Positions 41,917 to 51,270 are shown, counted from the first letter of the stretch. The stretch is DNA of 64,000 nt from Hymenobacter psoromatis (GCA_001596155.1 CP014771.1:2232001-2296000), one strand, 5' to 3'. The notes: generated from the letters alone by a model not told the origin. Numbers and translations are program-made.

Positions 41917-42369
41917 ATGTCCCCCTTTTCCTCGCCTGCTACGCCCACTATTCTCCTCGTTGAAGACGACCAGATGGACGTTATGAACGTGCAGCGGGAG
42001 CTTCGAAAGCAGAATATCAATGTGCCGCTGACCCACGCCCGCAACGGCCGCGAAGCCCTGAATATGCTGCGCGGCGAAAACGGCGAAACCAAGATACCCC
42101 GCCCCAGCCTGGTGATGCTCGACCTGAACATGCCTCGCCTCAACGGCCTGGAGCTGCTCAAAATCCTGCGCGAAGACCCCGAATTCAGTGACCTCAACGT
42201 GTTCATTATGACCACCTCCGACCTCGACGTGGACCGCTCGGGCGCCAGCAGCCTGGGCGTGAGCGGCTACATCATCAAGCCCCTCACCTTCGACTCGTTT
42301 GGCGGCGAAGGCGGCGGCACCGTCGATGGCTTCAGCCTGTTTCTGGATTTGCTGAAGCTGAAACGGTAG
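41917..42369 (+). CDS. response regulator, Rcp1-like single-domain
   Basis: A 150-residue receiver-only protein. Acidic pocket EDD at residues 16-18, phospho-acceptor Asp69 in LVMLDLNMPRLNG, switch Thr in IMTTSD, and Lys in YIIKPLTF. Its length and the long loop after strand 3 (RGENGETKIPRPS) resemble Rcp1/CheY-like regulators that pair with phytochrome-type kinases. Probably the partner of the CHASE3 kinase 81 bases upstream. ATG 41917 is favoured over a TTG at 41890. It has no output domain, so its target must be another protein. Confidence 0.92.
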   Translation: MSPFSSPATPTILLVEDDQMDVMNVQRELRKQNINVPLTHARNGREALNMLRGENGETKIPRPSLVMLDLNMPRLNGLELLKILREDPEFSDLNVFIMTTSDLDVDRSGASSLGVSGYIIKPLTFDSFGGEGGGTVDGFSLFLDLLKLKR

Positions 42370-42370
42370 A

Positions 42371-42391
42371 TGGGTAATGGGTAATGGGTAA
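42371..42391 (+). repeat. three tandem copies of TGGGTAA
   Basis: The 7-mer TGGGTAA occurs three times in a row just after the response regulator's stop. The last copy merges into the left end of the hairpin repeat at 42385. Confidence 0.85.
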
Positions 42392-42506
42392 TAAAAGAAC
42401 GTCATTCCGAGCTTGCCGAGGAATCTCGCTCGCGCCGTTCGGGTGTCGGTCAGCGATGCGAGCGAGATTCCTCGGCAGGCTCGGAATGACGTTCTTTTAT
42501 TACCCA
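42385..42506. repeat. intergenic inverted repeat (family A)
   Basis: The left arm begins TGGGTAATAAAAGAACGTCA and the right arm is its complement; the inner core is GTCATTCCGAGCTTGCCGAG. Arms are about 48 bases. It fills the gap between two convergent genes, the response regulator and rnhB, and ends one base before the rnhB stop codon. Confidence 0.85.
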
Positions 42507-42507
42507 T

Positions 42508-43116
42508 TCACAGCAGCCGGAAGCTCATGCGGTGGTGGGGGGTAGGGCCGTGCGCGCGCAGCGCGGCGCGGTGGGCGGCCGTGGGATAACCCGCGTTCTG
42601 CGCCCAGCCGTAGGCCGGAAACTCGGCGGCCAGCGTGCGCATGCGCTCATCGCGGAAGGTTTTGGCCAGGATGGAGGCTGCCGCGATGTGCCGAAACCGG
42701 CCGTCGCCGCCCACGGCGCAGGTGTGCGCCAGGCCGGGGTAGGGCCGGAAGCGGTTGCCATCGACCAGCAGGTGGGCGGCGGGCACGGCCAGCGCGGCCA
42801 CAGCCCGGTGCATGGCCAGGTAGCTGGCCTGCGCAATGTTAATCTCCTCAATCTCAGCCACGCTGGCCTCGCCCACGGCCCAGGCAATGGCCTCGGCGCA
42901 AATGGTGGCGCGCAGGGCCTCGCGGCGGCGGGCCGTGAGCTGCTTGGAATCGTTGAGGAACGGCGGGTCGAAATCGGGGGGTAGGATGAGGGCGGCGGCA
43001 AAAACCGGCCCGGCCAGGCAGCCGCGCCCGGCTTCGTCGAGGCCGGCCTCGTGGGGGTGGCCGGTGTGGGTAGCGAGCAGGCCCGCCACCGGGTTTTCAG
43101 CAAAAGGTAGCAGCAT
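42508..43116 (-). CDS. rnhB: ribonuclease HII
   Basis: A 202-residue RNase HII, which removes RNA from RNA-DNA hybrids. The catalytic D-E pair is in AGLDEAGRGCLAGPV, with the third acidic residue in LLVDGNRF and the last near IAAASILAKTFRDERM. The ATG 43116 (MLLPFAENPVAG) is chosen; an upstream GTG-like start to 43152 would add 12 residues. Next gene on the same strand starts about 50 bases away. Confidence 0.93.
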   Translation of the reverse strand: MLLPFAENPVAGLLATHTGHPHEAGLDEAGRGCLAGPVFAAALILPPDFDPPFLNDSKQLTARRREALRATICAEAIAWAVGEASVAEIEEINIAQASYLAMHRAVAALAVPAAHLLVDGNRFRPYPGLAHTCAVGGDGRFRHIAAASILAKTFRDERMRTLAAEFPAYGWAQNAGYPTAAHRAALRAHGPTPHHRMSFRLL

Positions 43117-43169
43117 GGGGAGCGGGCCCGCCGCAGTGGCCGGCATCCGCAAAGGTCGGCCTACCTGCC

Positions 43170-44777
43170 TCAGAACTTCAGCACTTGCAGGAAGAACACC
43201 TGGCGCTCGTCGCCGTGGCTGGGCCGCAGGCGCTGGAAGCCGCTGGCTATGTACTGGCCGTTGGCCCAGGGCAGCAGGTCGGGCTGGCGCACGTCGAGCA
43301 CTTTGTCGGGCTTATCAGCTGCGGAAGTGAACAGCTCCACCTTGGTATCGTTGGGGCTGGAGTCGCTTTGGCTGATGCGCTTGTAGTGCAGCTCATTGTC
43401 GAGCAGGTAGGCCAGCATGAGGCGGCCATCGGCCAGCTGCAGCGGCTGCACGGCCTCTTCCAGCTCGGTGCGCACCACGCCGGGGCCCACCACGAAGTTA
43501 TTGTCCCAGAGTAAATTACCCCGCTTATCGAAACTACACACCAGCACGTGCGTGGTATGGAAGCCCACGAAGGTGCGGTTGGAGCCGCCGTAGCTGTTGC
43601 CATAGCCGTTGCCCAGGCCACTATAGCGCCCGGTGAGGGGGTAGGGGCTCATCAGCATCATGGGGCTGCCGTAGCTGGAGTAGCTATACTGGGGCGTGTA
43701 AACCTCGGCCACCAGCGTGTAGCCGCCGTCGGGCTGGCGCAGCAGCTCGTGCAGCAGCAGGTGGTAGTGCCAGCGCTGGGGGCTGGCGGCGCGGGCCTCG
43801 CGGCGGGCGGCGCGGTCGTGCACGCGGGCCTGGCGGTCGGGGCCCATGTAATCGAAAAAGTGCCGGAAGCGCTTGAAATCATAGAAGCGCAGGGCCGGCT
43901 TGGCGCTGGCCGTGTTGTTGGTGCGCGTGGTGAGGTCGGTGGCAAAGAGGCCCTGGGCGTAGCGCAAATCGCGCAGGCCGTAGGTGCCGGCCAGCAGGCG
44001 GGTAGTGGTGTCTTCGGGCGAGCTGAGCTGGGCCGTGAGCAGGCTGCGCTCGCTCTCGGTTTGCACCAATTCAGAATTCAGCAGCTCGCCGTGGGTCGCC
44101 GAGAGGCGCTTGAGCAGCAGGCGCTGCTTGCGGCCATTGCTTTGGCTGAGCACAAACTCGGCCCGGCCGGCCGGGCGGTCGGCCACGCTGGTCAGCTCGG
44201 TATTCAGCGGCTCGTAGAGGGCCGGCAGGAACTGAAACTGCCCGGTGGCCACGTCAAGCAGCAGCACGGTCTGGTGCTGCTGGTCCGAAAGGGTCACGTT
44301 CACCAGCAGGCGGCCATCCATCGCCTTCAGGCCCACCACGTCGCGGCACAGCTTGGTATCGAACTGCTGGAGGCGCACCTGGCCGCCGCGCACGTCGTAG
44401 GCCACGGCCAGCAGGCGGCCCGGCGTTTCGGGGGCCAGCAGCAGGGCATACACAATGCCCGGCTCGGCACACACGCGCTTCATCTCAAACTCGGGGCCGA
44501 TTTCTACGCTTACTTCATTGCGCAGATGCAGGTTGGCCCCGTAGTGCTGAAATATATAGCGCGGCTTGCGCGTGCCCGGCGGCTGGTGCCGGATAAAGAG
44601 CACCACGGCCGTATCGGCGGGCAGGGCCTGCACCTGCACATCGTCGTTGGCCGGGTCGAGCAACAGCTCGGCGCGGGCCACCTGCACGGGGGCATCGGGC
44701 GGCGGCGGGGGGGTAGGGCGCTGCGCCAATACCAGCAGCGGTAGCCAGCTTACCAGAAGAGCGAAGAAGTATTTCAT
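43170..44777 (-). CDS. large secreted hypothetical protein
   Basis: A 535-residue exported protein. Signal peptide MKYFFALLVSWLPLLVLAQ, then a proline run and a mainly beta-type body with repeated short strands (RLLAVAYDVRGGQVRLQQFD, VLLLDVATGQFQF). Near residue 400 there is an aromatic, Gly/Ser/Tyr-rich loop (YGNSYGGSNRTFVGF). It may be a propeller of about seven blades, but no family is recognised. The gene is a stand-alone unit. Confidence 0.75.
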   Translation of the reverse strand: MKYFFALLVSWLPLLVLAQRPTPPPPPDAPVQVARAELLLDPANDDVQVQALPADTAVVLFIRHQPPGTRKPRYIFQHYGANLHLRNEVSVEIGPEFEMKRVCAEPGIVYALLLAPETPGRLLAVAYDVRGGQVRLQQFDTKLCRDVVGLKAMDGRLLVNVTLSDQQHQTVLLLDVATGQFQFLPALYEPLNTELTSVADRPAGRAEFVLSQSNGRKQRLLLKRLSATHGELLNSELVQTESERSLLTAQLSSPEDTTTRLLAGTYGLRDLRYAQGLFATDLTTRTNNTASAKPALRFYDFKRFRHFFDYMGPDRQARVHDRAARREARAASPQRWHYHLLLHELLRQPDGGYTLVAEVYTPQYSYSSYGSPMMLMSPYPLTGRYSGLGNGYGNSYGGSNRTFVGFHTTHVLVCSFDKRGNLLWDNNFVVGPGVVRTELEEAVQPLQLADGRLMLAYLLDNELHYKRISQSDSSPNDTKVELFTSAADKPDKVLDVRQPDLLPWANGQYIASGFQRLRPSHGDERQVFFLQVLKF

Positions 44778-45027
44778 AGCAAACTCCGCAACACGATGCC
44801 AACGCGAATAGTTGGCCGGGCCTTTACGAAGATAGCCATTTGTTTCGGCTTTCGCAACAGCCCGGCGCAGAGGTCGATGGCCGCTGGCCGCGCTACTTCC
44901 GGGAGCCGCTGGTAATGCCCGCGCGCCAGCCACGATTTACGTGCTAGCTTGCCCCGGAATGGGTGCATTGCCCGTTTCTTTCGCTGCTTATCAACCCCTT
45001 ACTTTCTTTTCTTCCCTACCCCCGGCT

Positions 45028-45915
45028 ATGTCGCTCACGATTACCAACCTCTCCAAAACCTACCCCAACGGCACGCGCGCGCTGCGGGGCGTCAACCTCA
45101 CGATTCCGACCGGCATGTTTGGCCTGCTCGGGCCGAACGGCGCGGGCAAAAGCTCGCTGATGCGCACCATTGCCACCTTGCAGGATGCCGACACGGGCAG
45201 CATTCAGCTCGACGATATGGACGTGCTGCGCGACAAGGAGGCCGTGCGCCGGGTGCTGGGCTACCTGCCCCAGGAGTTTGGGGTGTACCCCAAGGTGAGC
45301 GCCGAGGAACTGCTCGACCATTTCGCGACCCTCAAGGGCATTGCCAGCAGCAAAGAGCGGAAGGAAACGGTGGCGGCGCTGCTGCACCAGACCAACCTCT
45401 ACGACGTGCGCAAGAAGCACGTGGGCGGCTATTCGGGTGGCATGAAGCAGCGCTTTGGCATTGCGCAGGCGCTGCTGGGCAACCCGCGCCTCATCATTGT
45501 GGACGAGCCGACGGCCGGCCTCGACCCGGCCGAGCGCAACCGCTTCCACAACCTGCTGAGCGAGATTGGGGAGAACATCATCGTTATTCTTAGTACTCAC
45601 ATTGTCAGCGATGTAAGTGACCTGTGCCGCCAAATGGCCATCATCAATCAGGGCGAAGTATTGCTCACCGGCGACCCGCTGCGGGTGATGGAGGCGCTGC
45701 GCGGCCGGGTCTGGAAAAAGCTGATTGAGAAGGCCGAGCTGCCCGCCTTGCAAGCCAGCGAGCGCGTTATCAGCTCGCGCCTGTTCGCGGGCAAAACGGT
45801 AGTCCACGTACTGGCCGATTCAGCGCCGGACGCGGGCTTTGAGGCGGTAAACCCGGATTTGGAGGACGTGTATTTTTCGGAAATTAACAACGGAGCGATG
45901 GCGAACAGCCATTGA
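45028..45915 (+). CDS. ABC transporter ATP-binding protein
   Basis: A 295-residue ATPase. Walker A GPNGAGKSS at residues 35-43, Q-loop in GYLPQEFGV, signature YSGGMKQRFG, Walker B LIIVDEPTAGLDP, and H-loop in LSTHIVSDV. The C-terminal 60 residues form an extra regulatory tail. It is followed after a repeat by a permease/M1-peptidase fusion gene, which would be its membrane partner, a known pairing in Bacteroidota. ATG 45028 is chosen as family start. Cargo unknown. Confidence 0.94.
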   Translation: MSLTITNLSKTYPNGTRALRGVNLTIPTGMFGLLGPNGAGKSSLMRTIATLQDADTGSIQLDDMDVLRDKEAVRRVLGYLPQEFGVYPKVSAEELLDHFATLKGIASSKERKETVAALLHQTNLYDVRKKHVGGYSGGMKQRFGIAQALLGNPRLIIVDEPTAGLDPAERNRFHNLLSEIGENIIVILSTHIVSDVSDLCRQMAIINQGEVLLTGDPLRVMEALRGRVWKKLIEKAELPALQASERVISSRLFAGKTVVHVLADSAPDAGFEAVNPDLEDVYFSEINNGAMANSH

Positions 45916-45930
45916 GAATCAACTCAAAAA

Positions 45931-46041
45931 GAACGTCATGCTCATCTGGCGTCCCGAAGGAAGCATCTCTACCGCATCGGTGAACGACACCCGAATGGCG
46001 CGGTATAGATGCTTCGGCAAGCGGACGCCAGATGAACATGA
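45931..46041. repeat. divergent inverted repeat at the start of the permease gene
   Basis: GTCATGCTCATCTGGCGTCC at the left and its near-complement at the right, plus a second stem GAAGCATCTCTACCGC with its pair. It shares the 'GAACGTCAT' start of family A but the core differs. Its right end contains the in-frame ATG 46032 upstream of the permease gene, which is why the start at 46071 is preferred. Confidence 0.75.
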
Positions 46042-46070
46042 TAATATCCATTGTTAATTGCTCCTCCAAA

Positions 46071-49000
46071 ATGTTCCTACCCATCTTTCTTTTTGAGCTG
46101 AAATACCGGCTGCGGCGGCCGGCCACCTGGATTTACTTTCTGCTGCTGGCGCTGCTCGCGGGCCTGCTGGTAACGGCGGCCGGCGGCGGCTTTGGCACCG
46201 GCGTGGGCGTGAGCCTGGGCGGCGACGGGCAGGCCGTGAAAGTCAACGCGCCGTTTTCCGTGACCATCACGCTGGGGGTGCTCAGCACGCTGGGCGTCAT
46301 TGTGTCCTCGGCCCTGATGGCCAACTCGGTGTACCGCGATTTTGAGTACCGCACCTACCCGCTCTTTTTTACTACCCCCATCACCAAAGCCGGCTATTTG
46401 GGCGGGCGCTTTCTGGGGTCCTACGTGGTGGCAGCGCTGGTATTCAGCGGGTTGGGAATAGGGGCGGCGCTGGCGGGCATGATGCCCTGGGTCGAGGCCG
46501 ACCGCTTTCTGGCGCACACGCCGGCCGGCACCTATTTGTGGCCTTACTTGATTTTCATTTTGCCCAACCTGTTCTTCAGCGGGGCCATTTTCTTCACCAC
46601 GGCCACGCTCACGCGCAATATTCTGAGCACTTACATTGGCTCGGTGGTGCTGCTGGTGGGCTACCTCATTGCCTCGGCCTACCTCTCTGACCTGAAAAAC
46701 GAGCACCTGGCGGCCACGCTCGACGCCTTTGGCCTGGGCTCCATTGAGCTGACGACCCGCTACTGGACGGCGGCCGACAAAAATACGCGCTTGCTGCCGC
46801 TCAGCTCCTTCGTGCTGCTCAATCGGGCCTTATGGCTGGCGGTGGGGGTAGGGCTGCTCGTGCTGTGCTACGTGCGGTTCCGGTTCTCGGCCTTCGCCTC
46901 GGACAAAGCGCCCAAGAAGCGCAAGGCGGCCGCCACGCTGGCCGATGACGCGCTGGCCGCGCCCGTCGCCGGCGCGTTGCGCCTGCCGCGCGTGGCGCAG
47001 CTCTTCACGCCAGCCATGCATTTGCAGCAGTGGTGGAGCCTCACGAAGCTGGAGTTTCGGGGCATCGTGCGGAATGTGTATTTCGCGGCCATCGTGGGGG
47101 CGGGCGTGATTTTTCTGCTCGCTAACGCCTCGCAGATTGGCAAAACCTTCGATGCCACTACCTACCCCGTTACGGGCCAGGTGATTACGGTGCTCAGCGG
47201 CACGTTCTTTCTGTTTTTGCTAATCGTCATCATTTATTACAGCGGCGAGCTAGTGTGGCGCGAGCGCGAAGCCGGCGTGGCCCAGATTACCGACGCCGTG
47301 CCGGTACCTACCTGGGTGCCGTTTATGAGCAAGCTGGCCGCGCTGGGCCTGGTGCAGGTGGTGCTGCTGACGGTGCTGCTGCTGTGCGGGCTGCTGGTGC
47401 AAACGGTGAAAGGGTATTTTCACTACGAAATCGGGCTGTATATCAAAGCTTTATACGGCCTGGAGCTGCCCTACCTGCTGCTGCTGTGCGTGCTGGCCAT
47501 GCTGGTGCAGGTACTCGTGAACAACAAGTACCTGGGCTTTTTCGTGATGATACTGTATTACGTGGCCAATATATTTCGGAGCCAGCTGGGGTTCACGCAC
47601 CGGCTGCTGGCCTACGGCGGCGCGTCGGGCGCGCCGCACTCCGACATGAACGGCTACGGCAGCTTTATGCCGGCTTTTTGGTGGACGAAGCTGTACTGGG
47701 TCGGCTGGGCCATCGTGCTGGTGCTGCTGGCTAATCTGCTGTGGGTGCGCGGCACCGACACGGGCGGCCGCCTGGCCGAAGCGCGCCGCCGCTGGGGCGC
47801 GGGCAGCACGCTGGCCGCGCTGGCGGGGGTAATAGTTGCCATTGGCGCGGGCAGCTTTATTTTCTACAATACCAACATCCTCAACCAGTACCAGACGCCC
47901 AAGCAGGGCGAAAAGCGGCAAGCGCAATACGAGAAGCAGTACCGCCGCCTGCGCGATGTGGCCCAGCCGCGCATCGTGGCCGTGGACCTGAACACCGACA
48001 TATACCCCGATACGCGGCGGGTGCATTTCCAGGGGCAGTTTATGCTGGTGAACAAGCACGCGCGGCACCTGGACACGGTTATCGTGAGTCTGCCCGTGGA
48101 GCAGCACCCACGGGTGCGGCAGCTGGCGGTAGGCGGGCCGGGCGCGGCCACGCTGGTGCTGAACGACAGCACCTTCGGCACGCGCCTCTACCGGCTGGCC
48201 CGCCCGCTGGCCCCCGGCGATTCCCTACCCCTCACCATGAGCCTGGACTACCGCGAGCTGGGCTTCCCCAACGGCAGCCCCAACACCGATATCGTGGGCA
48301 ACGGCAGCTTCATCAGCTCTAACTACCTGCCCAGCCTGGGCTATCGCGAGGGCGCGGAGCTGAGCAGCGACCAGACCCGCAAAAACTACGGCCTGAAACC
48401 CAAGCCCCGCATGGCCCCGGTGAACGACCTGAAGGCGCGGCAGAACACCTACATCAGCCAGGATGCGGACTGGATTCGCTTCCGTACCACCGTGAGCACC
48501 GCCGCCGACCAGACGGCCATCGCCCCCGGCTACCTGCAAAAAGAGTGGACCAAGGACGGCCGCCGCTACTTCACCTACGTGATGGACCGGCCGATGCTCA
48601 ACTTCTACACTTTTTTGTCGGCCAGGTACTTGACTTATAAGGAACAGTGGGTGGACTCCGTGGGCCGGCGCAGCGTGCCCATCACCATCTACTACCAACC
48701 GGGCCACACCTACAACCTGGCCAGCATGGCGGCCGGGGCCAAGGCCGCGCTGGCGTATTGCTCGCGCAATTTCTCACCCTACCAGCACCAGCAGGTTCGG
48801 ATTCTGGAATTCCCTAATTACCAGTCGTTTGCCCAGAGCTTTGCGAATACTATTCCGTATTCCGAGAGCATCGGCTTCATTGTGAAGGTGGACCCCAAGG
48901 ACCCCGACGACCTGAACATTCCCTTCTACGTGACGGCCCACGAGGTGGCGCATCAGTGGTGGGCGCACCAGGTCATCGGGGGCAACGTGCAGGGTAGCAC

Positions 49001-49721
49001 GCTCATGGCGGAGGCAATGGCCGAGTATTCGGCCCTGATGGTGGTGAAGCACCGCTACGGTTACTTCGCGATGGAGAAATTCCTGAAGCTCGACCAGCGG
49101 CGCTACCTGCAAGGGCGGGCCTTTGAGCAGAAAAAGGAAGTGCCGCTGGCTCTGGTCGAAAACCAACCTTACATTCACTACGGCAAGGGCTCGGTGGTGA
49201 TGTACGCCTTGCAGGACTACATGGGCGAGCAAAAGCTGAACGCGGCCCTGCACGATTACGTGAAAGCGGTGGCCTTCCAGGGGCCGCCCTACACCAACTC
49301 GACCGAGTTTATTGGCTACCTGCGGCGGGCCGCGCCCGACTCGCTCCAGCAGTTTATCACCGATAATTTCAACCGCATCACGCTCTACGAAAACCGGGTG
49401 AGCGACGCGGCGGCCAAAAAGCTGCCCGATGGCCGCTACCAGGTCAATTTCACCGTGCGCAGCCAGAAATTCTACGCCGACAGCACCGGCAACCAGCGCC
49501 CGGCCCCCGAGGGTGACTACGTGCCCGTGGCCATTTTCCCGGCTCCCGGCCCCAACAACCAGCCCCTACCCCCCCTGCTGCTCACCAAGCGCCGCCTCGT
49601 GGCCGGCGACAACAAGCTGCAATTCGTGGTGGCTAAAAAGCCGGCCTCCGTGGCCGTAGACCCTTACCACGAGCTAATGGACCGCAATTTAGACGACAAC
49701 GCGAAAGACGTGAAGCTGTAA
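46071..49721 (+). CDS. ABC permease fused to M1 family aminopeptidase
   Basis: A 1216-residue inner-membrane fusion. Residues 1-580 hold about 12 transmembrane helices typical of ABC-2 permeases (RLRRPATWIYFLLLALLAGLL, then pairs of helices). A linker follows, then an M1-type metallopeptidase region at about 720-1130. The zinc-binding HEVAH is at residues 957-961, with downstream acidic residues in STLMAEAMAEYSA, and an upstream GIPYSESIG-like segment is seen as YSESIGFIVKV. Such fusions occur in Bacteroidota, where the peptidase domain faces the periplasm or outside. It pairs with the ATPase just upstream. The substrate of either part is unknown. Confidence 0.9.
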   Translation: MFLPIFLFELKYRLRRPATWIYFLLLALLAGLLVTAAGGGFGTGVGVSLGGDGQAVKVNAPFSVTITLGVLSTLGVIVSSALMANSVYRDFEYRTYPLFFTTPITKAGYLGGRFLGSYVVAALVFSGLGIGAALAGMMPWVEADRFLAHTPAGTYLWPYLIFILPNLFFSGAIFFTTATLTRNILSTYIGSVVLLVGYLIASAYLSDLKNEHLAATLDAFGLGSIELTTRYWTAADKNTRLLPLSSFVLLNRALWLAVGVGLLVLCYVRFRFSAFASDKAPKKRKAAATLADDALAAPVAGALRLPRVAQLFTPAMHLQQWWSLTKLEFRGIVRNVYFAAIVGAGVIFLLANASQIGKTFDATTYPVTGQVITVLSGTFFLFLLIVIIYYSGELVWREREAGVAQITDAVPVPTWVPFMSKLAALGLVQVVLLTVLLLCGLLVQTVKGYFHYEIGLYIKALYGLELPYLLLLCVLAMLVQVLVNNKYLGFFVMILYYVANIFRSQLGFTHRLLAYGGASGAPHSDMNGYGSFMPAFWWTKLYWVGWAIVLVLLANLLWVRGTDTGGRLAEARRRWGAGSTLAALAGVIVAIGAGSFIFYNTNILNQYQTPKQGEKRQAQYEKQYRRLRDVAQPRIVAVDLNTDIYPDTRRVHFQGQFMLVNKHARHLDTVIVSLPVEQHPRVRQLAVGGPGAATLVLNDSTFGTRLYRLARPLAPGDSLPLTMSLDYRELGFPNGSPNTDIVGNGSFISSNYLPSLGYREGAELSSDQTRKNYGLKPKPRMAPVNDLKARQNTYISQDADWIRFRTTVSTAADQTAIAPGYLQKEWTKDGRRYFTYVMDRPMLNFYTFLSARYLTYKEQWVDSVGRRSVPITIYYQPGHTYNLASMAAGAKAALAYCSRNFSPYQHQQVRILEFPNYQSFAQSFANTIPYSESIGFIVKVDPKDPDDLNIPFYVTAHEVAHQWWAHQVIGGNVQGSTLMAEAMAEYSALMVVKHRYGYFAMEKFLKLDQRRYLQGRAFEQKKEVPLALVENQPYIHYGKGSVVMYALQDYMGEQKLNAALHDYVKAVAFQGPPYTNSTEFIGYLRRAAPDSLQQFITDNFNRITLYENRVSDAAAKKLPDGRYQVNFTVRSQKFYADSTGNQRPAPEGDYVPVAIFPAPGPNNQPLPPLLLTKRRLVAGDNKLQFVVAKKPASVAVDPYHELMDRNLDDNAKDVKL

Positions 49722-49740
49722 TCTCACTGCTCAAAGCGCC

Positions 49741-50151
49741 CTACCCCTCCCCCAAAGCCAGCACTACGTCGAACTCGTCGGCCGTAACGGGCGTCACTGA
49801 GAGGCGCGACTGCCGGATGAGGCCCAGCGCGGCCAGCCGGGGCTCGGCCTTGAGGGCGGCCAGCGGCACGGGGCGGGCCAGCGGCGCGTGAGGCCGCAGG
49901 TGCACGGCCACCCAGGGGCTGCCGGCTTCGGCGGTGGCATCGGGGGCGGCAGTGGCGTGCACGAGGGCCACGCCCACTACAGCTTTCTCGCTTACGCTGT
50001 GGTAAAAAAGGGCGAGGTCGCCGGGCTGCATGGCTTGCAGGTTGTTGCGGGCCTGGTAGTTGCGCACGCCGGTCCAGTCGGTGCCGCCGTCGCGTACGAA
50101 GTCGGTCCAGGAATAGGTTTCGGGTTCAGATTTGACGAGCCAATGCTTCAC
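49741..50151 (-). CDS. EVE domain protein
   Basis: A 136-residue single-domain EVE protein, a PUA-related fold that binds modified cytosine in DNA or RNA. It starts MKHWLVKSEPETYSWTDF, the family hallmark, then WTGVRNYQARNNLQAMQPGD and LALFYHS. No restriction or CRISPR partner is adjacent, though EVE proteins are often linked to such systems. The stop is in GGGGTAGGG. Confidence 0.92.
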   Translation of the reverse strand: MKHWLVKSEPETYSWTDFVRDGGTDWTGVRNYQARNNLQAMQPGDLALFYHSVSEKAVVGVALVHATAAPDATAEAGSPWVAVHLRPHAPLARPVPLAALKAEPRLAALGLIRQSRLSVTPVTADEFDVVLALGEG

Positions 50152-50232
50152 AATGGGGTGAATGGATGAGTGGGTGAATGAATAGGCAAAGTTCGCTCAT
50201 TCATTTACCCACTCGCCCATTCGCCCATTCAC

Positions 50233-51270
50233 TCATTGCCCATATTCCAGTACCCGGAAGGTGCCGGGCACGATGCTGGGGCGCGGGCGCGGATGCTCCG
50301 TCGTGGCGGGGGGGGTAGGGCCGTAGTCGGCGGTGCAGGTGAAGATGTGGTGCGACTTGGGGTCGATGGCGATGGTGCGCGCGCCGCGCTCAGTGGGTAT
50401 ATTGGCCACCACGGTGTACTTGGTGGGCGAATCCTGGTGGATGACCGTGAACGTGCCCGAGCCGTTGGAGGTCACCACGTTATTGGTGCTGGGGTCGAAT
50501 ACGGCCCCATCGACGCCGGCACCGATGGGCAGCACGGCAATCTGCTTACCAGTTTTGCTGTCGGTCACTACCAGCTTTTCGTTGTGGCAGGCGCTGAAGA
50601 GGCGGTTGGTTTTGGGGTCGTAACCCAGGCCGGTGGGCTCTTCGCCGGGGGCCAGCTTGTGGCGCTGGAGCACGGCCAGGGTTTTGGCATCGAACTCGAT
50701 GACCTCGCTCTTGTCCTCCACGTTGGCGAAGATGTGGCCCTTGCCGTCGGTGGCCGGGGCTTCGATGTCGCCGGCCAGCTCGGCGGTGCCTTCTATGGCA
50801 CCGGTGGCGGCATTCAGCACCGTGCTTTTGCCGCCGTCGTTGCTGAATAAGAACACACGCTTCGAGAAAGCGTCGTAGAGCAGCGCATCAGGCTTGGGGC
50901 CGGTGGGGATGGGCGCGCCGATGGGCTGGAGCGTTTTCAAATCAAACACCACGCAGGTGTTGTTGCGGCCGCAGGTGATGTAGCCCCGGCTGGCGCTGGG
51001 TACCACCTCAATGCCGTGCACGCCCGGCGTGTTCGGGATGGTGCCGATGACCTTGCGGGTCTTCAAATCCACCACCTCTACCTGGGTGCTGTGCGAGAGG
51101 TAAAGGCGCTCGCCGGCGGGGTCCACGCTGAGGTAGTCCCAGCCGCCCTCGCCGCCGATGGTGATGGTGTGGAGCAGGTGGTAGGGCGCGGCGGCCGGGG
51201 CCGTTTGGGCCAGGGCCGCGCCGCTCGCCAGGGCCAGCGAGGCCGCTACGACCAATGTCAGTTTTTTCAT
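50233..51270 (-). CDS. secreted YncE-like beta-propeller protein
   Basis: A 345-residue exported protein, signal peptide MKKLTLVVAASLALASGAALAQ. The body is a seven-blade propeller of the YVTN/YncE type, seen as repeated 'VDPAGERLYLSHS', 'IEVVPSASRGYITCG', 'LGYDPKTNRLFSACHN' and 'FDPSTNNVVTSN' segments. Likely binds DNA or a small ligand as in E. coli YncE, but this is not certain. ATG 51270. Not clearly in an operon. Confidence 0.9.
   Translation of the reverse strand: MKKLTLVVAASLALASGAALAQTAPAAAPYHLLHTITIGGEGGWDYLSVDPAGERLYLSHSTQVEVVDLKTRKVIGTIPNTPGVHGIEVVPSASRGYITCGRNNTCVVFDLKTLQPIGAPIPTGPKPDALLYDAFSKRVFLFSNDGGKSTVLNAATGAIEGTAELAGDIEAPATDGKGHIFANVEDKSEVIEFDAKTLAVLQRHKLAPGEEPTGLGYDPKTNRLFSACHNEKLVVTDSKTGKQIAVLPIGAGVDGAVFDPSTNNVVTSNGSGTFTVIHQDSPTKYTVVANIPTERGARTIAIDPKSHHIFTCTADYGPTPPATTEHPRPRPSIVPGTFRVLEYGQ

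Noticed and set aside
43548..44744. 398-codon plus-strand frame opposite the secreted hypothetical at 43170-44777
   Set aside because: Antisense shadow: His/Gln/Arg/Ala-rich product with no domain, while the minus-strand frame has a signal peptide.
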